Shown: positions 12,140 to 18,756 of the stretch, piece by piece
Layout: every line of letters begins with the position of its first letter
Position numbering within the stretch: position 1 is the first letter of the stretch
Assembly: GCA_045126595.1 (NCBI GenBank)
Contig: JBGVOS010000107.1
Span: 1 to 18,756, forward strand
Length of the DNA: 18,756 nt
Source: UBA1189 sp045126595
Lineage (GTDB): Bacteria; Bacteroidota; Bacteroidia; Bacteroidales; Bacteroidaceae
Direction of reading: 5' to 3'
Made by a program: the position numbers and the translations under genes
The notes under the pieces: model-generated
What the model saw: the letters and a program-made list of their open reading frames with translations, nothing else
What the model was told of the DNA's origin: nothing
Database searches by the model: none

Positions 12140-13474
12140 TTAGAAGAAGAAACGTAGGATGTCGTTGAAGTTGGCGTAGATCATCAGTCCGAAGAGGAGT
12201 ACCATGCCGATAATCTGCACGCGCTCCATGAACTTGTCGTTGGGCTTGCGACCGGTAATCATCTCGAACAGCAGGAACATGAGGTGACCTCCATCAAGGG
12301 CGGGGATGGGGAGGATGTTCATGAAGGCGAGCATGATGGAGATGAACGCCGTCATCATCCAGAAGCTGTACCAGTCCCACTGCGCGGGGAAGAGGCTGCC
12401 GATGGTGCCGAAGCCGCCGAGTGAGCTGGCTCCCTCCTTAGTGAATACGTACTTGAAGTCGCTGACGTAGCCCTTCAGGGTGTTCCATCCGTAGGCGATG
12501 CCGGCAGGGATGGAGGCGAAGAAGCCGTACTCTTTAGTGGCAGGAGTATAGGGCTGGGCAACGGTAACGCCCATCAGGAAGTTGGCATCGGTGGGTACGG
12601 TGACGATGTCGTTCACGCCATTGCGACTATATATGATGTTGAGGTCGTGGTTGATGATGGCGCCCTCGGCCTCCTGCTGGCGCAGTTGGTTGAGCGCCGA
12701 GGAGAAGGTTACCCATGTGGTGGCGGGCATGTCGTTGACACTGAGGATGTGGTCGCCTTTGATGAGGCCTGCGCGGGCGGCTGCTCCTTCGGGCATCACG
12801 CTGTCGATGGTCATCGGGTTGTAGTACTGCACGAAGGGCTGTACGTCCCTTTGGAGGTCGAACAGGCTGAACTCTTCGGGCATGGTGATAGCGACTTCGC
12901 TGCCGTTGCGGAGCACGACAACCTCATCGGCATTGGCGATGGCACGGAGCATGTCGCCGTCGTAACGCTCGAAAGTGGTCTTGTTGGTGCGTACCAGCAC
13001 ATCGCCGTCGCGGAAGCCTATCGTCTCGGCACGCTCATTGAACTCCATACCGTACTTGCTGCCATCGAGGGGGATGTAGGAGTCGCCCCATTTGAAGAGC
13101 ACCATGGAGTAGATGAAGAAGGCGAGGAGGAGGTTGAAGCACACTCCACCGATCATGATGAGCATGCGTTGCCAGGCGGGTTTGGTGCGGAACTCCCACG
13201 GCTGCTCGGGCTGTTTCATCTGCTCTATGTTGAGACTCTCGTCAATCATACCGGCTATCTCGACATAGCCGCCGAAGGGGAGCCAGCCCACTACAAACTC
13301 GGTCTCGCTGCGCTTGGGCTTGTAGCGCAGGAGGGGTTTGCCGAAGAAGAGCGAGAAACGCTCTACACGCACACCGAAGAGGCGGGCAAAGAGAAAGTGA
13401 CCCAACTCGTGGATGACCACAAGGATGGTCAGCGAGAGAATCAGTTGGAGAAGTCTTATCAGAAATACGGACAT
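12140..13474 (-). CDS. rseP: RIP metalloprotease RseP (site-2 protease family)
   Basis: This 444-residue inner-membrane zinc protease cleaves transmembrane substrates, classically anti-sigma factors or signal-peptide remnants. The zinc motif HELGH is at residues 22-26 in the first membrane helix. The third metal ligand is in NILPIPALDGGHL (Asp394). Two PDZ-like regions lie between, the second being SVMPEGAAARAGLIKGDHIL. Membrane helices are evident at about 5-25, 105-125, 370-390 and 420-437. It is the last gene of the minus-strand block, 23 bp after dxr across a short repeat. It is terminated by the hairpin at 12071-12112. The dxr-rseP pairing is common in bacteria. Confidence 0.95.
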   Translation of the reverse strand: MSVFLIRLLQLILSLTILVVIHELGHFLFARLFGVRVERFSLFFGKPLLRYKPKRSETEFVVGWLPFGGYVEIAGMIDESLNIEQMKQPEQPWEFRTKPAWQRMLIMIGGVCFNLLLAFFIYSMVLFKWGDSYIPLDGSKYGMEFNERAETIGFRDGDVLVRTNKTTFERYDGDMLRAIANADEVVVLRNGSEVAITMPEEFSLFDLQRDVQPFVQYYNPMTIDSVMPEGAAARAGLIKGDHILSVNDMPATTWVTFSSALNQLRQQEAEGAIINHDLNIIYSRNGVNDIVTVPTDANFLMGVTVAQPYTPATKEYGFFASIPAGIAYGWNTLKGYVSDFKYVFTKEGASSLGGFGTIGSLFPAQWDWYSFWMMTAFISIMLAFMNILPIPALDGGHLMFLLFEMITGRKPNDKFMERVQIIGMVLLFGLMIYANFNDILRFFF

Positions 13475-13486
13475 GGTGTTTAATTG

Positions 13487-13512
13487 TGAATTTTGAATTA
13501 TGAATTTTGAAT
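13487..13512. repeat. 14-bp-period AT-rich repeat at the dxr-rseP junction
   Basis: TGAATTTTGAAT occurs at 13487-13498 and 13501-13512, a 14-bp period. The second copy is within the dxr coding end and encodes part of its C-terminal IIQNS. The same unit with one base change recurs at 17444-17469. Confidence 0.75.
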
Positions 13513-14691
13513 GATGAGTTCTTCGGCTACGCGGCGTGCTACGGCATCGGTAGCTACGTAGTCCTCATAGGTGGGTACCTTGATGAAGTCGACCTTCTGC
13601 ATGGTGCGTTCGATGATGTCGCTCATCTGGAGGAAGCCAATGCGCTCGTTGAGGAAGGCGGCTACGCATACCTCATTGGCGGCATTGAGGATACAGGGCA
13701 TGTTGCCCCGGCGCTCCAAGGCCTCGAACGAGAGGGCAAGGTTGCGGAAACGTACGGGGTCGGGCTGCTCGAAAGTGAGGCTCGACAACTTGGAGAAGTC
13801 GAGACGCTCGGTGGTGAGCGGCAGACGGTAGGGGTAGCTGAAGGCGTACTGGATGGGCAGGCGCATGTCGGGTGTGCCGAGCTGTGCCTTTACCGAGCCG
13901 TCGGCAAACTGTACCATGGAGTGGATTACCGATTGCGGATGTACCACCACTTCTATCTGTGAAGGGGTCACATCGAAGAGCCACTTGGCTTCGATGACCT
14001 CGAAACCCTTGTTCATCATCGAAGCCGAGTCGATGGTTATCTTGGCTCCCATGTCCCAGTTGGGGTGCTTGAGGGCCTGCTCGCGTGTGGCGTGCTGAAG
14101 CTGTTCCATGCTCCATGTGCGGAAGGGGCCTCCCGAAGCGGTGAGCAGCAGTTTCTCTATCGGATTGTTTGCTTCACCGGCCAAGCACTGGAAGATGGCC
14201 GAGTGCTCGGAGTCGACGGGGAGGATGGGCACGCGGTGCTCGATGGCCAGTTGGGTCACGAGTTCACCGGCCACCACGAGTGTCTCCTTGTTGGCCAGGG
14301 AGATAGCCTTGCCGGCACGGATGGCATTCATCGTGGGGCGCAGTCCGGCATAGCCCACCATCGAGGCGAGCACCATGTCGATAGGCTCGGCCTGTACGAT
14401 ATCGGCCAGGGCATCGGCACCGGCATATACCTTGATGGGAAGGTCGGCCAGGGCCTCGGAGAGTGTCTTGTAGTGTGCTTCGTTGGCGATGACCACCACA
14501 TCGGGCATGAACTTGCGGGCCTGCTCGATGAGCAGATTGACGTTGTTGCCTGCTGTGAGGGCATAGACTTCGTAGAGGTCGCTGTGCTCCTCGATGACCT
14601 GCAGGGCTTGTGTACCGATGGAACCGGTAGAGCCGAGAACGGCTATTTGTCGCTTGTGCGGTGTATCTGTATAGTTTGCGTTGTTGTTCAT
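13498..14691 (-). CDS. dxr: 1-deoxy-D-xylulose-5-phosphate reductoisomerase
   Basis: This 397-residue NADPH- and divalent-metal-dependent enzyme converts DXP to MEP, the committed step of the non-mevalonate isoprenoid pathway. It is the target of fosmidomycin. The Rossmann motif VLGSTGSIGTQAL is at 18-30. SLANKETLVVAGEL and PVDSEHSAIFQCL carry conserved substrate and metal contacts. HPNWDMGAKITIDSASMMNK and EVVVHPQSVIHSMVQF complete the signature. The ATG at 14691 is preferred, since an in-frame ATG at 14754 would overlap the M23 gene by 56 bp and add 21 residues unlike the family. The gap to the M23 gene is then 7 bp. The final residues come from the junction repeat. Confidence 0.95.
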   Translation of the reverse strand: MNNNANYTDTPHKRQIAVLGSTGSIGTQALQVIEEHSDLYEVYALTAGNNVNLLIEQARKFMPDVVVIANEAHYKTLSEALADLPIKVYAGADALADIVQAEPIDMVLASMVGYAGLRPTMNAIRAGKAISLANKETLVVAGELVTQLAIEHRVPILPVDSEHSAIFQCLAGEANNPIEKLLLTASGGPFRTWSMEQLQHATREQALKHPNWDMGAKITIDSASMMNKGFEVIEAKWLFDVTPSQIEVVVHPQSVIHSMVQFADGSVKAQLGTPDMRLPIQYAFSYPYRLPLTTERLDFSKLSSLTFEQPDPVRFRNLALSFEALERRGNMPCILNAANEVCVAAFLNERIGFLQMSDIIERTMQKVDFIKVPTYEDYVATDAVARRVAEELIIQNS

Positions 14692-14698
14692 AGTATAC

Positions 14699-15565
14699 TT
14701 AGAATGAAATATATTGTATGGGGTCGAGTGCTGTGCCTTTATGCCACAATTCAAAGTGCAGATAGGGACTGGACATCTTGTCGCCTTGTGTGCCTGCTAT
14801 ACCAAGTACCTCTCCGGCCTTGACCTTTACGCTTTCGCTCTTGAAGATGGACGAAAGATGCTTATATACTGTAACCAGATTGCCTACGTGTTGTACTATG
14901 ATGACATACCCGTTGTTGGCTGTGTATCCGCTCATCAGGACGGTACCGTCAAGTACTGCACATACATTCTTGTCATTGGTTGCGGTCAAATCAATACCGA
15001 AGTGGAGTTCGTCAGGGTTGAAACCTGTTGCCAGCATACCTCGCATGGGGGGTGAGAAGTGCAGATTCTCCATCTCACTCTTGGGAAGCGTTTGGGAAGT
15101 GAGGTTATATTTCTCGGTCTCTTCATATTTGCGAGCAAACTCTTTTTCGCGTTCGGTGCGCTCCATGAGGTCTTCGCTACGCAGTATGGTGAGTGAGTCG
15201 ATGGTGCTTACAGTGTCCATCTTGATTTCGCCACGTAGGATATCCTGAATGTTCATCACGTAGAGCCGATGACGCTGTACGGCGTCACTCAGCGAATCGA
15301 TACGTAGCGATGATTCTACTATTTGGCGGCGTACGTCGGGGCTGACATAACCGGGCATCAGTCTCTTCAGCGGTGTGTAGAAAAGTAATGATACGGTAAT
15401 AGCTGCTACGAGGAGAATCATTCCCAATGCATATAGGCTGACGAGGAAACGCGATGTGGAAATACGATGTTCCACATCCTTACCTCCACGCTGAGTGTAG
15501 ATTACGTCATAGCGGCGGAAATACTGTTTCCAGAAGCTCTCAGTTTCTTTCTTTCTTTTGCTCAT
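14699..15565 (-). CDS. M23-family peptidoglycan peptidase-like membrane protein
   Basis: This encodes 288 residues. A basic cytoplasmic N-terminus (1-38) leads into one membrane helix (about 40-63). A periplasmic coiled-coil-like region (75-155) follows, then a LytM/M23 domain (165-285). The zinc-binding HxxxD is present at His188-Asp192 (LHFGIDL). His236 is in VYKHLS. The usual HxH motif near the end reads YLHFELW, with Tyr268 in the position of the catalytic His and His270 kept as the zinc ligand. The protein may therefore be a weakened or inactive peptidase, perhaps an activator of other hydrolases. The architecture is like Bacteroidetes cell-wall M23 proteins encoded beside dxr and rimM. 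Substrate and partners are unknown. Confidence 0.88.
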   Translation of the reverse strand: MSKRKKETESFWKQYFRRYDVIYTQRGGKDVEHRISTSRFLVSLYALGMILLVAAITVSLLFYTPLKRLMPGYVSPDVRRQIVESSLRIDSLSDAVQRHRLYVMNIQDILRGEIKMDTVSTIDSLTILRSEDLMERTEREKEFARKYEETEKYNLTSQTLPKSEMENLHFSPPMRGMLATGFNPDELHFGIDLTATNDKNVCAVLDGTVLMSGYTANNGYVIIVQHVGNLVTVYKHLSSIFKSESVKVKAGEVLGIAGTQGDKMSSPYLHFELWHKGTALDPIQYISF

Positions 15566-15612
15566 CGCTTGTAAAGGTACTAAAAATGTGCCGTTATACC
15601 TATTATATTGGA

Positions 15613-16131
15613 TTATTCTAACAAACCATCAGGCAAATTAAACTTTATTAACCGTTGGTCGTGGTCGATGTCCTCAATGAAAGCCTCTTGGGCAGGGATG
15701 AGGATTTCTTCACCATCGGGTCGCTCTACCACAAATAGGGTGTTGACGGTGCTTTCATCTACAGCTATCAGTTCGCCTAAATGGCCGTATACCTTATCCT
15801 CCGTGTCGAACCCGATGAAGTATTGCCAACTATATTCTCCGTCCTCAGCTTCTTCGGCATAGGATTTTGGGAAGTATACTTCCTTGTTGGTGAAGATAGA
15901 GGCTGCCTCGTTGGTGTCGATGCGCTCAAACTTGATGAGTGCTACGTTGTCGCTCTTGAAGCGATACTCCTCGATGAAGAAGGGTACGAGTATGCCATCC
16001 ATAGAGCATACGAGATAAGGACAGTCGGTGCGGTCGAACACGTCGTCGGTGAATGACATCGCCATCTCGCCCTGTACACCATGGGTGCGGGTAAACTTGC
16101 CTATGCAATATACTTCTTCGGGGCGTATCAT
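15613..16131 (-). CDS. rimM: Ribosome maturation factor RimM
   Basis: This encodes 172 residues. RimM binds ribosomal protein S19 and helps fold the 3' domain of 16S rRNA during 30S assembly. The N-terminal signature YCIGKFTRTHGVQGEMAM is at residues 8-25. The PRC-barrel C-terminal half includes GELIAVDESTVNTLFVVERP, then EILIPAQEAFIEDIDHDQRL. The length is normal. The start codon overlaps the murA stop by 4 bp, indicating translational coupling. It lies 47 bp before the M23 gene. In many other phyla rimM sits with trmD and rpsP, and here it does not. Confidence 0.95.
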   Translation of the reverse strand: MIRPEEVYCIGKFTRTHGVQGEMAMSFTDDVFDRTDCPYLVCSMDGILVPFFIEEYRFKSDNVALIKFERIDTNEAASIFTNKEVYFPKSYAEEAEDGEYSWQYFIGFDTEDKVYGHLGELIAVDESTVNTLFVVERPDGEEILIPAQEAFIEDIDHDQRLIKFNLPDGLLE

Positions 16132-17438
16132 AATTCTACACGGGTTATGCGGGCACCCAAGCGGTTGAGGCGCTCGTCAATGTTTTGGTATCCGCGGTCA
16201 ATCTGGTCAATGCGGTCGATACGGCTGGTTCCCTCGGCGCTCATGGCGGCGATGAGCAGAGCGATGCCGGCACGGATGTCGGGCGAGGTCATCGTGTGGC
16301 CACGAAGGCTGATGCCGTGGTCGTGTCCATTCACTACAGCACGGTGGGGGTCGCAGAGGATAATCTGTGCACCCATCTCGATGAGTTTGTCCACGAAGAA
16401 GAGGCGGCTCTCGAACATCTTTTGATGGATGAGCACGCTACCCTTGGCCTGTATAGCAGTGACGAGCAATACACTCAAAAGGTCGGGCGTGAGGCCTGGC
16501 CAGGGAGCATCGGCAATGGTCATGATGGAGCCGTCAATGAACGATTCTATCTGATAATGCTCCTGACGGGGGATATAGAGGTCGTCTCCATGCTCCTCGA
16601 TGATGATGCCGAGGCGACGGAAACTGTCGGGGATGATGCCGAGGTTCTCGATTGATGCCCCACGGATGGTGAGTTCGCTGCGTGTCATGGCGGCCATACC
16701 GATGAAACTGCCCACTTCAATCATATCAGGCAATACGGTATGCTCGCATCCGTGCAGTTCCTCTACACCGGTAATTACTAGGCGGTTGCTGGCAATGCCT
16801 TCAATCTTGGCGCCCATGCGGCAGAGCATGCGACACAGTTGCTGTATATAGGGCTCACAGGCTGCATTGTATATCGTGGTTGTGCCCTTGGCCATTACGG
16901 CTGCCATGATGATGTTGGCAGTACCTGTCACAGAAGCCTCGTCGAGCAGCATATAGGTGCCGTTGAGTGAATCGGCCTTAAGCTCGTATACGCCACGATC
17001 CTCGTCGTATGAGAAGGCTGCGCCGAGTTTCATCAGTCCTACGAAATGGGTGTCGAGACGTCTGCGGCCTATCTTGTCGCCACCGGGCTTGCTTATCAGT
17101 ACGCGACCGAAGCGTGCCAACAGCGGCCCCATCAACATTACCGAGCCACGTAGGCTGGAGCATAGCTTCAGGAATTCATCGCTGGCGAGGTAGCCTTCAT
17201 TGATGTTGGTCGCTTGAAAGCTGAAACGACCCATACCGAGACGGTTTACCTCTACGCCCATCGACTGCATCATAGTGATGAGGTTGTTCACATCCAGGAT
17301 GTCGGGTATATTGTTTACCGTCACCTTTTCACGTGTGAGCAACGTAGCGCACAGTATCTGAAGGACTTCGTTCTTGGCTCCTTGTGGAATGATTTCTCCC
17401 TGCAGGCGGTGTCCGCCTTCGATGATAAATGAGGCCAT
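16128..17438 (-). CDS. murA: UDP-N-acetylglucosamine 1-carboxyvinyltransferase, Cys-to-Asp active-site type
   Basis: This 436-residue cytoplasmic enzyme transfers enolpyruvate from PEP to UDP-GlcNAc, the first committed step of peptidoglycan synthesis. Lys22-Asn23 (QGAKNEVLQILC) are the conserved PEP/UDP contacts. The active-site loop reads ARFGRVLISKPGGDKIGRRR, so Asp121 replaces the reactive Cys (Cys115 in E. coli). DIRAGIALLIAA carries the conserved Arg near the C-terminus. Natural Cys-to-Asp enzymes (for example in Mycobacterium tuberculosis and Chlamydia) are active but insensitive to fosfomycin, so the same is inferred here. It overlaps rimM by 4 bp. A repeat-rich 108-bp gap separates it from the upstream DUF4290 gene. 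Confidence 0.95.
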   Translation of the reverse strand: MASFIIEGGHRLQGEIIPQGAKNEVLQILCATLLTREKVTVNNIPDILDVNNLITMMQSMGVEVNRLGMGRFSFQATNINEGYLASDEFLKLCSSLRGSVMLMGPLLARFGRVLISKPGGDKIGRRRLDTHFVGLMKLGAAFSYDEDRGVYELKADSLNGTYMLLDEASVTGTANIIMAAVMAKGTTTIYNAACEPYIQQLCRMLCRMGAKIEGIASNRLVITGVEELHGCEHTVLPDMIEVGSFIGMAAMTRSELTIRGASIENLGIIPDSFRRLGIIIEEHGDDLYIPRQEHYQIESFIDGSIMTIADAPWPGLTPDLLSVLLVTAIQAKGSVLIHQKMFESRLFFVDKLIEMGAQIILCDPHRAVVNGHDHGISLRGHTMTSPDIRAGIALLIAAMSAEGTSRIDRIDQIDRGYQNIDERLNRLGARITRVEL

Positions 17439-17443
17439 ATCGT

Positions 17444-17544
17444 TGAATTCTGAATTTTGAATTCTGAATTATGAGTTCCGATTGTTTAGTATCGCCGCTT
17501 TACACGTGCAACAATTTAGAATGCATAATCCACAATTCAGAATT
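17444..17544. repeat. 14-bp-period AT-rich repeats at the DUF4290-murA junction
   Basis: TGAATTCTGAAT occurs at 17444-17455 and 17458-17469, a 14-bp period. An inverted partial copy (AATTCAGAATT) is at 17534-17544. The stretch between (17475-17530) shows no gene and no clear promoter. The unit differs by one base from the one at 13487-13512. Confidence 0.7.
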
Positions 17545-17546
17545 GA

Positions 17547-18158
17547 TTAATACTTCTTCTTATTCTTTTTCTTTTGGTTTTTACCGTTGTGCTTGTATTG
17601 TTGCATGGGAGCACGATGATATACGCCCAAATTGAGTTTATCTTCGCTCAGACAGATTTGTCCGTTAGAGTATTCGCGTATATCTTCAATAATTTTGCTG
17701 TCCTCCACGCTCTCCTTGTTCCACAGCACATATTCTTTTTTCATTTGTGCTGCGATAAGGCGTAACAGTTCGTCGCGTTCTTCACCATCAGGCATGTTGC
17801 AAGCCTTCTTCATCATCTCTTCGATGCAACGTCCGTAGTGACGATAGCGTATGCCTCCTTTGGGGTAGGGCAGACGCTTGGGGGTGGGATGCAAAGTCTC
17901 GGGTGCAACCAGATCGTAGGGATAATCGATGTCGAGCTTGAAATCGGCCATGATGGCCAAGTGGTCCCACAGCTTATGATTAAATTCTGCAACATCGCGC
18001 AACTGGGGAAACATGTTACCCATCACTGCAATGATTGTGTTGGCACAGCGCTGACGCTCTTGGCGGTCCTCAATGGTTATGGCATGATCTACCATCTTTT
18101 GTACGGCACGGCCGTACTCGGGCATGGGTAGCGTCTTTTCTTGTGTATTGTATTTCAT
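17547..18158 (-). CDS. DUF4290 family protein
   Basis: This encodes 203 residues and is largely helical. The N-terminus is LPMPEYGRAVQKMVDHAITI. Conserved stretches include FNHKLWDHLAIMADF, then DYPYDLVAP. RYRHYGRCIEEMM follows, and the tail is Lys/Asn-rich (KNQKKKNKKKY). There is no signal peptide or membrane segment, so it is probably cytoplasmic. The basic tail could contact nucleic acid. This matches my recollection of the Bacteroidetes-restricted DUF4290 family, whose function I do not know. It sits between tsaB (20 bp) and murA (108 bp) in the same orientation, suggesting a housekeeping role linked to translation or cell-wall growth. Confidence 0.85.
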   Translation of the reverse strand: MKYNTQEKTLPMPEYGRAVQKMVDHAITIEDRQERQRCANTIIAVMGNMFPQLRDVAEFNHKLWDHLAIMADFKLDIDYPYDLVAPETLHPTPKRLPYPKGGIRYRHYGRCIEEMMKKACNMPDGEERDELLRLIAAQMKKEYVLWNKESVEDSKIIEDIREYSNGQICLSEDKLNLGVYHRAPMQQYKHNGKNQKKKNKKKY

Positions 18159-18178
18159 TGATGAAATGATGATGTTTG

Positions 18179-18756
18179 TTATAAAAGTTTTTTAGATACA
18201 GTGGCAACAAACTCTTTCAGGTAAAAGGGCTCAAAGTAGGCCACATCTTGGAACGACTCGTTCAAAAATTCTCTGTCGGCGAGAGGGAACATCCAGCGTG
18301 CTAGGGGTTGTATGCCATCAAGGAAATGGGCATTCGAGTGCTTGATGACCTCCTTGCATTTGGCCGCTCCGTTGCCGAAGAAGTATACCGGCTGCTTGTC
18401 CAGGTATTCTTTGTAGCTGTCGCTGTCGATAATGTCGGCACCCACCTCTTTTACTGCATTCAGCGCACGGTCATAGATTGCCGAGTATACCTCCATGCGA
18501 CGTGCGTCAATCATGGGGCATAGCAGTGCATCCTCGGGCAGTTCGTCCATGAGCAATACGGGTACACTCAGTACCTTTAGTGTGGGGAGAGCTATCAACG
18601 GGATGTTACGACCATAGCAGATGCCCTTGGCCATCGAAGCACCTATGCGCAGTCCTGTATATGAGCCAGGGCCACAACTTACAGCCACTGCATCGATGGG
18701 CTTAGCATGGCTGTCGGCCATGGAGAGCACCTCGTCAACGAATACACCCAATGTGA
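18179..18756 (-). CDS. tsaB: tRNA threonylcarbamoyladenosine biosynthesis protein TsaB (5' end outside window)
   Basis: About 192 C-terminal residues are present. TsaB (YeaZ) is the scaffold partner of TsaD in making t6A37 in ANN-decoding tRNAs. The signature AVSCGPGSYTGLRIGASMAK is near the start of the visible part. Strand-helix elements PLIALPTLKVLSVP and MIDARRMEVYSAIYD follow. The C-terminus is YFEPFYLKEFVATV. The reading frame runs open through the window edge (upstream codons ACA, TTG, GGT), so the true start lies beyond 18756. The TTG near 18751 is not the start. The stop is 20 bp before the DUF4290 gene, in the same operon direction. Confidence 0.95.
   Translation of the reverse strand, partial: TLGVFVDEVLSMADSHAKPIDAVAVSCGPGSYTGLRIGASMAKGICYGRNIPLIALPTLKVLSVPVLLMDELPEDALLCPMIDARRMEVYSAIYDRALNAVKEVGADIIDSDSYKEYLDKQPVYFFGNGAAKCKEVIKHSNAHFLDGIQPLARWMFPLADREFLNESFQDVAYFEPFYLKEFVATVSKKLL

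Noticed and set aside
15569..15582. TACCTTTA on the minus strand upstream of the M23 gene, resembling a -7 box
   Set aside because: The last base mismatches, there is no -33 TTTG, and the start of transcription would fall almost on the ATG. Read-through from rimM is simpler.

Overview
The window looks like chromosomal DNA from a member of the Bacteroidales, possibly Prevotellaceae or Bacteroidaceae. The evidence is: promoters of the Bacteroidetes type (-33 TTTG, 19 bp, -7 TAnnTTTG) instead of sigma70 boxes; a DUF4290-murA-rimM-M23-dxr-rseP gene block that I associate with this phylum; short class I ketol-acid reductoisomerase; and GH43 and hypothetical lipoproteins with Bacteroidetes-style signals. 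No rRNA, tRNA, CRISPR array or transposase gene was seen.

Layout. Positions 1-283 (minus) hold the N-terminal end of uvrB, divergent from a small two-helix membrane protein (428-673). A monocistronic mannose-1-phosphate guanylyltransferase follows (815-1879), with its own promoter and strong terminator. Next is a secreted protein with a long Ser/Arg-rich tail (2074-3420), convergent with a GH43 lipoprotein (3485-4516, minus). The ilvB-ilvN-ilvC operon (8050 down to 4738, minus) makes branched-chain amino acid precursors. Its 180-nt leader appears to be a complete transcription attenuator: an Ile/Leu/Val-rich 25-residue peptide, mutually exclusive RNA stems and an intrinsic terminator. A lipoprotein of unknown function (8372-9199, minus) is divergent from cca (9344-10780), which is followed by an AlbA_2-type ATP-binding protein that probably starts at TTG (10876-11499).

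The gene-free stretch 11500-12139 holds a roughly 400-bp structure. Two collinear, imperfect inverted arms of about 65 bp flank an interior with a GC-rich 22-bp tandem repeat. It resembles a MITE-like or recombination-site remnant. A long hairpin terminator (12071-12112) closes it and serves the last block. That block runs on the minus strand in the order tsaB (partial), DUF4290, murA, rimM, M23 peptidase, dxr, rseP. It combines tRNA modification, peptidoglycan precursor synthesis, ribosome maturation, cell-wall remodelling, isoprenoid synthesis and envelope-stress proteolysis.

Points for follow-up: the ilv attenuator; the inverted-arm element; MurA with Asp in place of the fosfomycin-reactive Cys; an M23 protein with Tyr in place of a catalytic His; a GH43 protein with Asp in the usual acid Glu position; and short 14-bp-period repeats at operon junctions that run into the ends of coding genes.
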